Source: S144-45 sp015494035
Lineage (GTDB): Bacteria > Pseudomonadota > Gammaproteobacteria > Xanthomonadales > Marinicellaceae
Assembly: GCA_027057345.1 (NCBI GenBank)
Contig: JALUIX010000153.1
Location: 1 to 44,769 of the forward strand
Direction of reading: 5' to 3'
Length of the DNA stretch: 44,769 nucleotides
The translations under genes were made by a program, and so were the position numbers. Each line of letters starts with the position of its first letter. Positions within the stretch are counted from its first letter, which is position 1. Positions 38,003-44,769 of the stretch are shown here, piece by piece. The notes under the pieces are model-generated. The model did not search any database, had not been told where the DNA came from, and was given only the letters and a program-made list of their open reading frames with translations.

Positions 38003-38075
38003 GAATTTTGTAAAAAAAATGCCTGGCTTCCAACCATGAGAGCGAACCTGGCCTGATGCCTGACCTTCCACCGGG

Positions 38076-38363
38076 TTAGTCTGATGCTTCCGGCGGCACA
38101 TAGCCTTCGATTTCTTCCAACTGTCCCTCGCCAAACAGAAAAGCGCGCATCTGTTCTTCCAGCCTGGCGCGGTGCGCCGGGTCGCGCACCGACCAGCGGT
38201 TTTCGTTGATCAGCCGGGTTTGATGTGCCAGCCACTCGTCCCAGAAAGGGGCGCTGATCTGTTCATAAATGCGCTGCCCCAGTTCGCCGGGGTATGGCAC
38301 GTAATCCAGCCCTGGCTGATTAGGGCCGTACTTGATGCAGGTAATGGTGCGTGGTGTGTTCAT
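38076..38363 (-). CDS. yggX: Probable Fe(2+)-trafficking / oxidative damage protection protein YggX
   Basis: 95 residues, the family's usual length. ITCIKYGPNQPGLDYVPYPGELGQRIYEQIS, HQTRLINENRWS and the C-terminal FLFGEGQLEEIEGYVPPE are diagnostic. The single cysteine near the N-terminus is kept. It protects Fe-S enzymes from oxidative damage; in E. coli it is co-transcribed with mutY, an Fe-S enzyme. Here it overlaps the upstream ydbT-like gene by 4 bases (ATGA), and mutY lies 2.4 kb upstream on the same strand with two PH-domain genes in between. Confidence 0.96.
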   Translation of the reverse strand: MNTPRTITCIKYGPNQPGLDYVPYPGELGQRIYEQISAPFWDEWLAHQTRLINENRWSVRDPAHRARLEEQMRAFLFGEGQLEEIEGYVPPEASD

Positions 38364-39958
38364 GCGCCGGATTGTAGCGCATTCCCGGCTTGAACGGGTT
38401 GTCCTGTCCGGGCCTGCTGTCCAAGGTGGGCCAGAATAAAATCTCGGATGTCCTGCGCTTCTGCTATTGGCAAGTAACGCACTTGTGGCGCTTGAAGCAA
38501 GGGATTGCCACCAGCGGTATCCACCCGCAGTGTGGCCATGCCGTGGCGCCGGTCAAACGGCGACTGGCTGACATCAATCACTTGCACCTTGTCCAGCTTG
38601 ACGTGCGCCTGATGGCGAAAGAAAACACCGTTGCGGGTGCTGAAGCGTGACTCATCCAGCGCATAGCCGGCACGCCGTACCCAGGCTTTGGCGTGCCAGG
38701 CCAGCGGCAACAGACCAAGCAGAAAAACCACCACGGGCACCAGCAGTAGCCAGAAGTTGTTTAGGGCATGCAACGCCCACAAGAAAACTGTTGCCCCGAT
38801 TACCAGAAGCAACCAGAAAAATGCCTGACGCTTGAACACCCGCCGCCAGGCGCGGAAAGGGATGGGTTTCCACTGCGTCTGTTGCCATGCAAACCCCGGC
38901 TCAATCCGCTCCAGAAAGTCCGCCAGTTTGTGTTTGGGGATATACGGCGCCAGCCAGCGCATGACCAGTCCCTGTTGTTCGGTATTGACGCCACCGGCGG
39001 TTTCCACCGTCACCGTGGCACCACCCAGCCATTGGTGCAGGGGATTTTCCTTGACGCGGTATAGCTGGATTCGTCTGTTGGGAATGGTGGCAGTCATTCG
39101 TGAGAGCAGGCCCATCTCCGCGTAAAGACGCCCGGGTTTCTGCCAGAGGCGGAAATCATAAAAACGCAGCAGCGCCCAAACCACGGTAAAAACCTGCAAT
39201 AAAAGGAATACCACCAGCACCAGGGCAATGGCCACAACCACCACCTGCGCCTGCGACCAGCGGGACCATTCCGGCAACCAGCCCATTTGCGCCAGCCGGG
39301 CGCCGATATTCTGGTACCAGCGCGGGTTCTGGCTGAAAAACCCGGAAACCAGCGCAAACACCAGCAGCCCTTTCTGGCTCACCAGCCCGTAACGCAACAC
39401 GCCCGTCAGCGGCATACGCAAGAGGTTCTCTGCTGCCTCCCTGGCCGGTGCTTTTGGACTGGCTGTATCGGCAGCCTGTGTGGTGGACTCGGTTGAAACA
39501 CCGGCAGAAACACCGGTGGCGGAGGTGGCTGTTTCCTGACTGTTGGCATGGGCGGCCTGAACCTTCTGCCGCAAGGCCTCCACCGTGCCCATGTCCACCA
39601 CCCGCAAAACCGCCTCGGGCTTGCCGCCGGAGGCCGATTCCAGCTGCACCGTGGCCACCCCCAGAAAACGGTGCAGCGGGTTCTGGCTGGTGTTGATGTT
39701 CTGCACCCGTGCGTAAGGAACTTTGCGGTTTTTGCGAAACAACAGGCCCTCGGCCACCACCAGCTGGTCGTCTTCCAGGGCAAAATGGTAAAAAACGTAT
39801 TGCCACAGCGCACCAATCACAATGGCAGCCATCAGGCCATATAGCACCCATTGCGACTGATAGCTGGACCATGCGAAAGCACCAATCATGGGGTACAGCA
39901 TTTGGTAGGTCAGTTTGGCCAGCCAGAACAGGGGCGAAACCGGGTGCAGGCGACGCAT
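38360..39958 (-). CDS. ydbT: Bacterial PH-domain membrane protein, YdbT family
   Basis: About 532 residues with three bPH_2 (DUF304) domains, each after a pair of membrane helices: YHFALEDDQLVVAEGLLFRKNRKVPYARVQNINTSQNP, then RLYAEMGLLSRMTATIPNRRIQLYRVKENPLHQ, and GYALDESRFSTRNGVFFRHQAHVKLDKVQVIDVSQSPF. The molecular function is unknown; YdbS/YdbT pairs are widespread. A low-complexity Thr/Ser/Ala insert (about 150-185) lies after the first domain. ATG 39958 has TAAGG about 10 bases upstream. It ends in a 4-base overlap with yggX, and ydbS lies 13 bases upstream. Confidence 0.9.
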   Translation of the reverse strand: MRRLHPVSPLFWLAKLTYQMLYPMIGAFAWSSYQSQWVLYGLMAAIVIGALWQYVFYHFALEDDQLVVAEGLLFRKNRKVPYARVQNINTSQNPLHRFLGVATVQLESASGGKPEAVLRVVDMGTVEALRQKVQAAHANSQETATSATGVSAGVSTESTTQAADTASPKAPAREAAENLLRMPLTGVLRYGLVSQKGLLVFALVSGFFSQNPRWYQNIGARLAQMGWLPEWSRWSQAQVVVVAIALVLVVFLLLQVFTVVWALLRFYDFRLWQKPGRLYAEMGLLSRMTATIPNRRIQLYRVKENPLHQWLGGATVTVETAGGVNTEQQGLVMRWLAPYIPKHKLADFLERIEPGFAWQQTQWKPIPFRAWRRVFKRQAFFWLLLVIGATVFLWALHALNNFWLLLVPVVVFLLGLLPLAWHAKAWVRRAGYALDESRFSTRNGVFFRHQAHVKLDKVQVIDVSQSPFDRRHGMATLRVDTAGGNPLLQAPQVRYLPIAEAQDIRDFILAHLGQQARTGQPVQAGNALQSGA

Positions 39959-39971
39959 GTGACGATGCACC

Positions 39972-40571
39972 TTAAACCGCGCCGCTGTCGTGATCAAAAG
40001 ACAGAGCCTGTCGCAACTGGTGCGCCTGATTTTTGGTGATACCATCCAGGTTCACCAGGGCATGGCGCGTGCCGGCGGTGTGGATAACCAACCGCGCCAG
40101 GCCGTAACGGCGTTGCAGCGGCCCCTGGGTGATATCGGTGTGTTGCACCCGATTTAGTGGCACTGCCGTTTCGGCGTGCCAGAAAACGCCCTTTCGAATG
40201 CGCAAGGCCAGGTCGTCCAGCATAAACCCATAACGGCGGTGGGCCGCGCCAGTGTAGGCAATGCCTGCCAGAAAAACCACAACCAGCAGGGTCAGAATAA
40301 CCGGGAGCAACCATGCCGGATAGTCCGGCACCAGCCAGGCCAGCACCCCTTGAATGACCGCCACTAACAACAGAATCGCCCCAAGAATCAGGCGCTGCAG
40401 AAACACATGGGCGTGTTGCTGCTTGAGCCAGATGCCTTTAGGTAGCGGGCCTTCCACTCCGTCATTCTCGACAGGAGACGGGCTCGCTGGGCTGGGGTTG
40501 GTTTTGGTTTGAGGTTTGCGAACGGGTATAGTCATGACTGGATTATAGGCCGATGCCGATGCCTGTTGCAT
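39972..40571 (-). CDS. ydbS: Bacterial PH-domain membrane protein, YdbS family
   Basis: 199 residues from ATG 40571. Pro/Ser-rich N-terminal tail, two membrane helices (LILGAILLLVAVIQGVLAW and WLLPVILTLLVVVFLAGIAY), and one bPH_2 domain (RRYGFMLDDLALRIRKGVFWHAETAVPLNRVQHTDITQGPLQRRYGLARLVIHTAG). It probably works with YdbT as a heteromer; function unknown. The start is uncertain: ATG 40535 is also in frame and has a perfect TATAAT (minus strand) about 8 bases before it, which would give a nearly leaderless mRNA. Repeat copy G lies just upstream, between this gene and mutY. Confidence 0.88.
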   Translation of the reverse strand: MQQASASAYNPVMTIPVRKPQTKTNPSPASPSPVENDGVEGPLPKGIWLKQQHAHVFLQRLILGAILLLVAVIQGVLAWLVPDYPAWLLPVILTLLVVVFLAGIAYTGAAHRRYGFMLDDLALRIRKGVFWHAETAVPLNRVQHTDITQGPLQRRYGLARLVIHTAGTRHALVNLDGITKNQAHQLRQALSFDHDSGAV

Positions 40572-40595
40572 GTGCCCAAAGTACTGAACCCCTAA

Positions 40596-40756
40596 GGAAG
40601 CTCTGATTGAATCTGGCGCGAGCAGATTGTCGTGAAAAATTGTTCAGTTCAAGCCGCAAACCGCACGCAATAGCAAGGCTATTGCGAAGGTTTGCAACGC
40701 GGAAATGGACGATTTTACGCCGTAAGATGCCGGGTCACGATTCGATCAGAGCTTCC
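40596..40756 (+). repeat. YTAR-flanked palindromic repeat, copy G (subtype 1)
   Basis: A 161-bp element starting GGAAGCTCTGATTGAATC and ending GATTCGATCAGAGCTTCC. CTAA on both sides (40592-40595 and 40757-40760). It lies between mutY and ydbS within a run of minus-strand genes, one base beyond the mutY stop codon, so it should be present in any mutY-ydbS read-through mRNA. Confidence 0.93.
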
Positions 40757-40761
40757 CTAAG

Positions 40762-41883
40762 CTAACTGCGCCCAAGCCGGGCCTGATTCGGGTCAGATCT
40801 CAAGCCCACCTGCTGCAGTAGCTTTTGCAATGCGCGCGGGTGGGCGTACTGCGTCAGTTCTGCCACATTCACCCAACGGCCGCGTATCGCGTCAGCCTGG
40901 TCATTCAGTGCTGGCCGCGTGGCACAGCGCAGGACGCGCGGTTTCAGCACCAACTGCCGGTGAGTCAGCACGTGGGTGATGGGCTCGCCCGCATGGCCCT
41001 GGGGCAAACCGGTCGCTTTCCACCAGTCATCAAGCTGACTGGCCGATTCAAACACTGGCACAAACCACAACCCCGGCCAGATGCCGTGACTACTGCGCTG
41101 ACACAGGAACACCGCCGGTATCGACTGATGATCATGAATCAACACGGCCAGCGGCATGCTGACCCGTGGGGAACCGGTTTTTTGACGGCGTTGTGGCAAT
41201 TCCGCCACACGCTTGTGCTGCAGGGCCTGACAGGTGTCGCTGACCGGACACTCATCACAACGCGGCCCAGAACGCCGGCAGACGTTGGCGCCCAGGTCCA
41301 TCAAGGCCTGATTGTAATGAGCAAAACCGGTTTCCGGCAGGTGCTTTTCGGCCAGGGCCCACAGGCGTTTCTGCACCGCGCTGCGGTTTGTGTCGCCTTC
41401 TATCAGAAAGTGGCGCGCGAACAGGCGTTTGACATTGCCGTCCAGAATCGGCTGGGCGCTCTGGCCGGTCAGCGAAAGAATCGCGCCGGCGGTGGAGCGA
41501 CCAATGCCCGGCAAGGCAAGCAGTGCCTCCAGCGTGTGGGGCAACTGGCCGCCATGCCGGCTCAGGCACAGGCCTGCGGCCCGATGCAGGTGGCGGGCGC
41601 GATTGTAGTAACCCAGCCCCGACCACAGCGCCAACACCTCGTCTTCGCGGGCCTGAGCCAGTGCCGCCAGGGTGGGAAACCGCGCCATAAAGCGGGCGTA
41701 ATAGTCCAGCACTTTGGCCACCTGGGTCTGCTGCAGCATGATCTCCGACACCCACACGGCGTAGGGATCGGCCACCTGCCACGGCAAATCCCTTCGCCCA
41801 TAGCGGGAAAACCACTGGATGACTCTGGCACTAAAAGACGGCACGACTGGTTTATGCAAGAGGGACTGACCCAGGGCTCGCAA
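40762..41883 (-). CDS. mutY: Adenine DNA glycosylase MutY
   Basis: 373 residues from TTG 41883. It removes adenine mispaired with 8-oxoguanine. DLPWQ, SEIMLQQTQVAKVLDYYARFM, the helix-hairpin-helix LPGIGRSTAGAILSL with catalytic Asp in PILDGNVKRL, the [4Fe-4S] loop CRRSGPRCDECPVSDTC, and a C-terminal NUDIX-like 8-oxoG recognition domain are present. The start is uncertain: TTG 41883 lies one base after the ftsY stop, while GTG 41844 fits the E. coli N-terminus (..SFSARVIQW) better. The TAG stop lies next to the target duplication of repeat copy G. Confidence 0.95.
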   Translation of the reverse strand: MRALGQSLLHKPVVPSFSARVIQWFSRYGRRDLPWQVADPYAVWVSEIMLQQTQVAKVLDYYARFMARFPTLAALAQAREDEVLALWSGLGYYNRARHLHRAAGLCLSRHGGQLPHTLEALLALPGIGRSTAGAILSLTGQSAQPILDGNVKRLFARHFLIEGDTNRSAVQKRLWALAEKHLPETGFAHYNQALMDLGANVCRRSGPRCDECPVSDTCQALQHKRVAELPQRRQKTGSPRVSMPLAVLIHDHQSIPAVFLCQRSSHGIWPGLWFVPVFESASQLDDWWKATGLPQGHAGEPITHVLTHRQLVLKPRVLRCATRPALNDQADAIRGRWVNVAELTQYAHPRALQKLLQQVGLRSDPNQARLGRS

Positions 41884-41884
41884 C

Positions 41885-43084
41885 CTATTCCATCAACGCG
41901 GTGACAAATTCATTGGCCTGGTAGGGTTTGAGGTCGGAGGATTTTTCGCCCACGCCAATAAAACGCACCGGCAAGCCGAATTCCCGCGCCAAGTTAAATA
42001 ATACGCCGCCCTTGGCCGTGCCGTCCAGTTTGGTCACAGCGATGCCGGTGAGGTTAACCGCCTTGTTGAATTCACGCACCTGGGCGATGGCGTTCTGGCC
42101 GGTGCCACCGTCCACCACAATCAGGGTTTCGTGAGGCGCGTCGGGGTCGGCTTTTTTCATCACGCGGTTGATTTTTTCCAGCTCCTGCATGAGGTTGGAC
42201 TGGGTGTGCAAGCGGCCGGCGGTGTCGGCAATCAACACATCAATGCCTTTGGCTTTGGCTGAGGACATGGCATCGAAAATCACCGAGGCCGAATCGGCAC
42301 CGGTGGCCTGGGCCACCACTGGAATGCCTTCGCGCTCGCCCCAGGTTTTCAGCTGTTCCACGGCCGCGGCGCGGAAGGTGTCGCCAGCGGCCAGCATGAC
42401 GGTTTTGCCTTCTTCGGTGAAACGCCGCGCCAGTTTGGCAATGGTGGTGGTTTTGCCCACGCCATTGACGCCGGTGACCAAAATCACAAAGGGTTTCTTG
42501 TCAGTATCAATGACCAGCGGTTTTTCCACCCGTCTGGCCAGCTCCTGCAGGTGTTCACGCAAGGCTTCCATGACCGCTTGCGGGTCATCCAGCTGACGGC
42601 GTTTGACGGATTTGGCAACCTTGTCCACAATTTCCAGCGTGGCCGTGGCGCCCACGTCCGCCATCAGTAAGGTGGTTTCAATGTCTTCCAGCAAGTCCTG
42701 GTCAATTTTCTTGCGCACCGAAAGCAGCTGTTTGAGCTTTTTGCCAAAGCCGGCCCGGGGCTTGTCCAGCTTGTGCTCCAGGGCCTCATCCGTAGTGGGT
42801 GGGCGAGTGCTGGGCTGGTTTTCCGGCAGACTATCGGCTTGAACGCTGGAGGGAAAAGCCGACTGACTGGCTGGGGTGGTTGAAGCTGACGCCGGTGCGA
42901 CGGGGGCCTGAACGCCTTCAGCGCGGGTGGGCGGTTCGACATCCATTTCAGCGTGCTGTTCGGCCTGTTGATCCGCCTGCGCGGCGGCTTTGGCAGTGAT
43001 TTGGCCGCTGTTTTTATCGGTAGTTTTGTCGATGTGTTTATCGACGCTGGGGGCGGCTTTCTTTTTCTTGAGGAACTTAAACAT
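41885..43084 (-). CDS. ftsY: Signal recognition particle receptor FtsY
   Basis: 399 residues. SRP GTPase that docks ribosome-SRP complexes at the membrane. Acidic, Pro/Ser/Ala-rich A domain (about 1-100), N domain (LLEDIETTLLMADVGATATLEIVDKV), and G domain with GVNGVGKTTTIAKLA (G1), DTFRAAAVEQL, DTAGRLHTQSNLMQEL (G3), TKLDGTAKGG (G4) and FIGVGEKSSDLKPY. The start is at ATG 43084. rsmD is divergent 130 bases away, as in many gammaproteobacteria. Confidence 0.97.
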   Translation of the reverse strand: MFKFLKKKKAAPSVDKHIDKTTDKNSGQITAKAAAQADQQAEQHAEMDVEPPTRAEGVQAPVAPASASTTPASQSAFPSSVQADSLPENQPSTRPPTTDEALEHKLDKPRAGFGKKLKQLLSVRKKIDQDLLEDIETTLLMADVGATATLEIVDKVAKSVKRRQLDDPQAVMEALREHLQELARRVEKPLVIDTDKKPFVILVTGVNGVGKTTTIAKLARRFTEEGKTVMLAAGDTFRAAAVEQLKTWGEREGIPVVAQATGADSASVIFDAMSSAKAKGIDVLIADTAGRLHTQSNLMQELEKINRVMKKADPDAPHETLIVVDGGTGQNAIAQVREFNKAVNLTGIAVTKLDGTAKGGVLFNLAREFGLPVRFIGVGEKSSDLKPYQANEFVTALME

Positions 43085-43214
43085 TTAATTCACGTCCGTA
43101 AAAGAGACTTGCTACAATAGACAGCTGGCATTGTAATGGTTCCCGGGCTTTTCCGAAACCCGCACCACGGTTGATTCTTACTGGCTGCAGCCTGCTTCCT
43201 GGAACGTTTTCTGC

Positions 43215-43832
43215 ATGAAAAAACTGAAAAAACGCCGCCTGCCCAAAAGGCCTCCCGCGCCACGCAAGGCAACTGGCAAACCCGGCTTTGTGCGCATTAT
43301 CAGCGGCAGCCACCGCTCGCGCCGTTTGCCTATTCTGGAGGCACCGGGCCTGCGCCCCACCGGCGACCGTTCTCGCGAAATCCTGTTCAACTGGCTGCAA
43401 CCCTGGCTGCCCGGCGCACAGGTGCTGGATGCCTACGCCGGCACCGGCGCACTGGGCCTGGAAGCCGCATCGCGCGGCGCGGCCAAAGTGGTGCTGGTGG
43501 AAAACAACCCGCGCGTGGAGGAAAACCTGCGCGGCACCATCAATGAAATGGACTTCCCCAACAGCGAAGTGGTGAACAACACCGCCCTGCGCTTTCTGGA
43601 TTTTTGCGGCGAAGATTGGGACCTGGTTTTTCTTGATCCCCCCTTTTCTCTGAATCAGCTGGACGAAGTCAGCCTCAAGGCGGCTGAAAAAATCCGCCCC
43701 GGCGGTTTTCTGTATCGGGAATACGCCGAAGGCAACACGCCCGTTACTATTCCCGAACCCTGGGAGCTGTACCGGCAGAAGAAAGTCGGCCAGGTGATCC
43801 TTGAACTGTGGAGAAAACCTCATGAGTCCTGA
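43215..43832 (+). CDS. rsmD: 16S rRNA (guanine(966)-N2)-methyltransferase RsmD
   Basis: 205 residues. SAM-dependent Rossmann methyltransferase: RIISGSHRSRRLPI, RPTGDRSREILFNWL, SAM loop VLDAYAGTGALGLEAASRGA, and catalytic DLVFLDPPF. It methylates G966 in helix 31 of 16S rRNA. A basic N-terminal tail (KKLKKRRLPKRPPAPRK) is present. A TACAAT (43113-43118) in the ftsY-rsmD gap is a possible -10. Its 3' end overlaps coaD by 11 bases. Confidence 0.96.
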   Translation: MKKLKKRRLPKRPPAPRKATGKPGFVRIISGSHRSRRLPILEAPGLRPTGDRSREILFNWLQPWLPGAQVLDAYAGTGALGLEAASRGAAKVVLVENNPRVEENLRGTINEMDFPNSEVVNNTALRFLDFCGEDWDLVFLDPPFSLNQLDEVSLKAAEKIRPGGFLYREYAEGNTPVTIPEPWELYRQKKVGQVILELWRKPHES

Positions 43833-44328
43833 TGCGTCCCGCAGCCACTGCATTGCCGTGTATCCGGGCACTTTTGACCCCATCACCAACGGCCACAGTG
43901 ATTTGATCCGCCGCGCCGCCGGGCTGTTCGACAAGCTGGTGGTGGCCGTAGCCGACTCACGCCGCAAGGGGCCGACTTTTGACCTGTCCCAACGCATTGC
44001 CATGGCCAAAAGCGTGCTGGGCGATTACCCCAATGTGGAAGTCATCGGTTTTGACGTATTGCTGGCCGATCTGGTTACCGACCTGGGCGCCCGGGTGATT
44101 CTGCGTGGCCTGCGCGCGGTGTCGGATTTCGAGTATGAATTTCAGCTGGCCAGCATGAACCGGCGCCTGATCCCCGAGGTGGAAACCCTGTTTCTGACCC
44201 CGGATGAAAAATACAGCTTTATTTCCTCCTCACTGGTGAAGGAAATTGCCATGCTCAATGGCAACGTCAGTGAGTTTGTCCACCCGCTGGTGGAAGACGC
44301 CCTGAAAGCCCGCTGGAGTCATTCCTGA
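43822..44328 (+). CDS. coaD: Phosphopantetheine adenylyltransferase
   Basis: 168 residues. Penultimate step of coenzyme A synthesis: adenylylates 4'-phosphopantetheine. YPGTFDPITNGHSDLIRRA with the TxGH nucleotide motif, RGLRAVSDFEYEFQLASMNR and the family end YSFISSSLVKEIAMLNG are present. ATG 43822, preceded by GGAGAAAA, overlaps the rsmD end, and the stop overlaps the next start (TGATG), so rsmD, coaD and the ferredoxin are coupled. Confidence 0.97.
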   Translation: MSPDASRSHCIAVYPGTFDPITNGHSDLIRRAAGLFDKLVVAVADSRRKGPTFDLSQRIAMAKSVLGDYPNVEVIGFDVLLADLVTDLGARVILRGLRAVSDFEYEFQLASMNRRLIPEVETLFLTPDEKYSFISSSLVKEIAMLNGNVSEFVHPLVEDALKARWSHS

Positions 44329-44585
44329 TGGCCCTGATGATCACCGAAGAATGCATCAACTGCGATGTCTGTGAGCCGGTGTGCCCCAACGAAGCCATTT
44401 ACATGGGCGTGGAAATCTACGAAATCGACCCGAACCTGTGCACCGAATGTGTGGGCCACCACGACGAACCCCAATGCGTGGAAATATGCCCGGTGGAATG
44501 CATTCCGCCCAATCCGGATTTTATCGAAAGCCCGGAACAACTGCTGGCCAAATACCGCCGCCTGACTCTGGAGCAATCCTCATGA
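44328..44585 (+). CDS. yfhL: 2[4Fe-4S] ferredoxin, YfhL type
   Basis: 85 residues. Two cluster motifs: CINCDVCEPVCP and, with the usual insertion of this Alvin-type group, CTECVGHHDEPQCVEICPVECI, plus a short C-terminal helix. It transfers electrons at low potential; its partner is not known from the sequence. It overlaps coaD by one base and the following gene by four (ATGA). Placement next to coaD is common in gammaproteobacteria. Confidence 0.95.
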   Translation: MALMITEECINCDVCEPVCPNEAIYMGVEIYEIDPNLCTECVGHHDEPQCVEICPVECIPPNPDFIESPEQLLAKYRRLTLEQSS

Positions 44586-44769
44586 ATAAACGTCTGCTGC
44601 TTGCCTGCCTGTGCCTTGTCTTGTCCACCGTGACCCTGGCGGTCAAACCGAAACAGGCCGCCATTGCCTCGGCCCACTACCTGGCCACCGATGCCGGTCA
44701 CGAAATTCTGGCCAAAGGCGGTAATGCCTTCGATGCCGCGGTGGCCGTCAGCGCCGTGCTGTCGGTGGT
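44582..44769 (+). CDS. ggt: Gamma-glutamyltranspeptidase, N-terminal part (cut by window end)
   Basis: Only the first 62 residues are inside the window. A signal peptide (MNKRLLLACLCLVLSTVTLA) is followed by AIASAHYLATDAGHEILAKGGNAFDAAVAVSAVLSVV, the strongly conserved start of gamma-glutamyltranspeptidases, periplasmic enzymes that cleave glutathione. ATG 44582 overlaps the ferredoxin stop. The catalytic Thr of the small subunit lies outside the window. Confidence 0.9.
   Translation, partial: MNKRLLLACLCLVLSTVTLAVKPKQAAIASAHYLATDAGHEILAKGGNAFDAAVAVSAVLSV

Noticed and set aside
2140..40756. CRISPR-like interpretation of the repeats
   Set aside because: Copies are dispersed, about 160 bp long, in both orientations, with target duplications and no spacers or cas genes.

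Overview
The window reads as a chromosomal segment of a gammaproteobacterium of moderately high GC. The envC/yibN-secB-gpsA arrangement, ftsY divergent from rsmD-coaD, mutY near yggX, and TyrR-, QueG-, TsaE- and AmiC-type proteins all point there. I cannot name the genus. Both ends are cut: an Xni-type 5'-3' exonuclease at the left and a gamma-glutamyltranspeptidase at the right. A run of 10 Ns lies at 9508-9517 inside a gene.

Layout. 1-2.0 kb: exonuclease and a PilR-like response regulator whose AAA+ core lacks the sigma-54 contact loop. 2.5-7.2 kb: sulfur and amino-acid block with fused ATP sulfurylase/APS kinase, a TyrR-like ACT-PAS-AAA+ regulator, and a divergent methionine gamma-lyase. 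7.2-10.6 kb: a candidate small RNA, an MFS-acyltransferase fusion (LplT/PlsC type) and a Kbp-like BON-LysM protein. 10.7-16.2 kb: two tandem paralogous modules, each an ECF sigma factor (PF07638 type) followed by a membrane Ser/Thr kinase; only the second kinase carries a large TPR-like region. 16.4-19.7 kb: a secreted beta-helix protein and a lipoprotein, both of unknown role. 19.8-24.4 kb: queG, then nnrE/D, tsaE and amiC. 24.7-27.2 kb: MBOAT and SGNH partners for polysaccharide O-acetylation. 27.3-33.2 kb: an oligopeptide ABC importer without its ATPases, a small lipoprotein and a lipoprotein amidase. 33.4-38.4 kb: gpsA, secB, yibN, envC, trhO, tRNA-Phe, yggX. 38.4-44.8 kb: ydbT, ydbS, mutY, ftsY, rsmD, coaD, ferredoxin, ggt.

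The most striking feature not explained by genes is a family of about 160-bp palindromic repeats. There are seven full copies and one fragment. They share an 18-bp terminal inverted repeat (GGAAGCTCTGATTGAATC), and five to six copies have exact 4-bp target duplications of the form YTAR (TTAG, CTAG, CTAA). This is the architecture of a MITE mobilised by an IS5-type transposase. All copies sit at or just beyond gene 3' ends; several touch or supply the stop codon, and a tandem pair has rewritten the C-terminus of the methionine gamma-lyase. One copy lies inside a nest of other inverted repeats at 1984-2434.

The second theme is signalling: two sigma/kinase pairs resembling the phosphorylation-activated ECF sigma factors, and two enhancer-binding-protein relatives with degenerate ATPase motifs.
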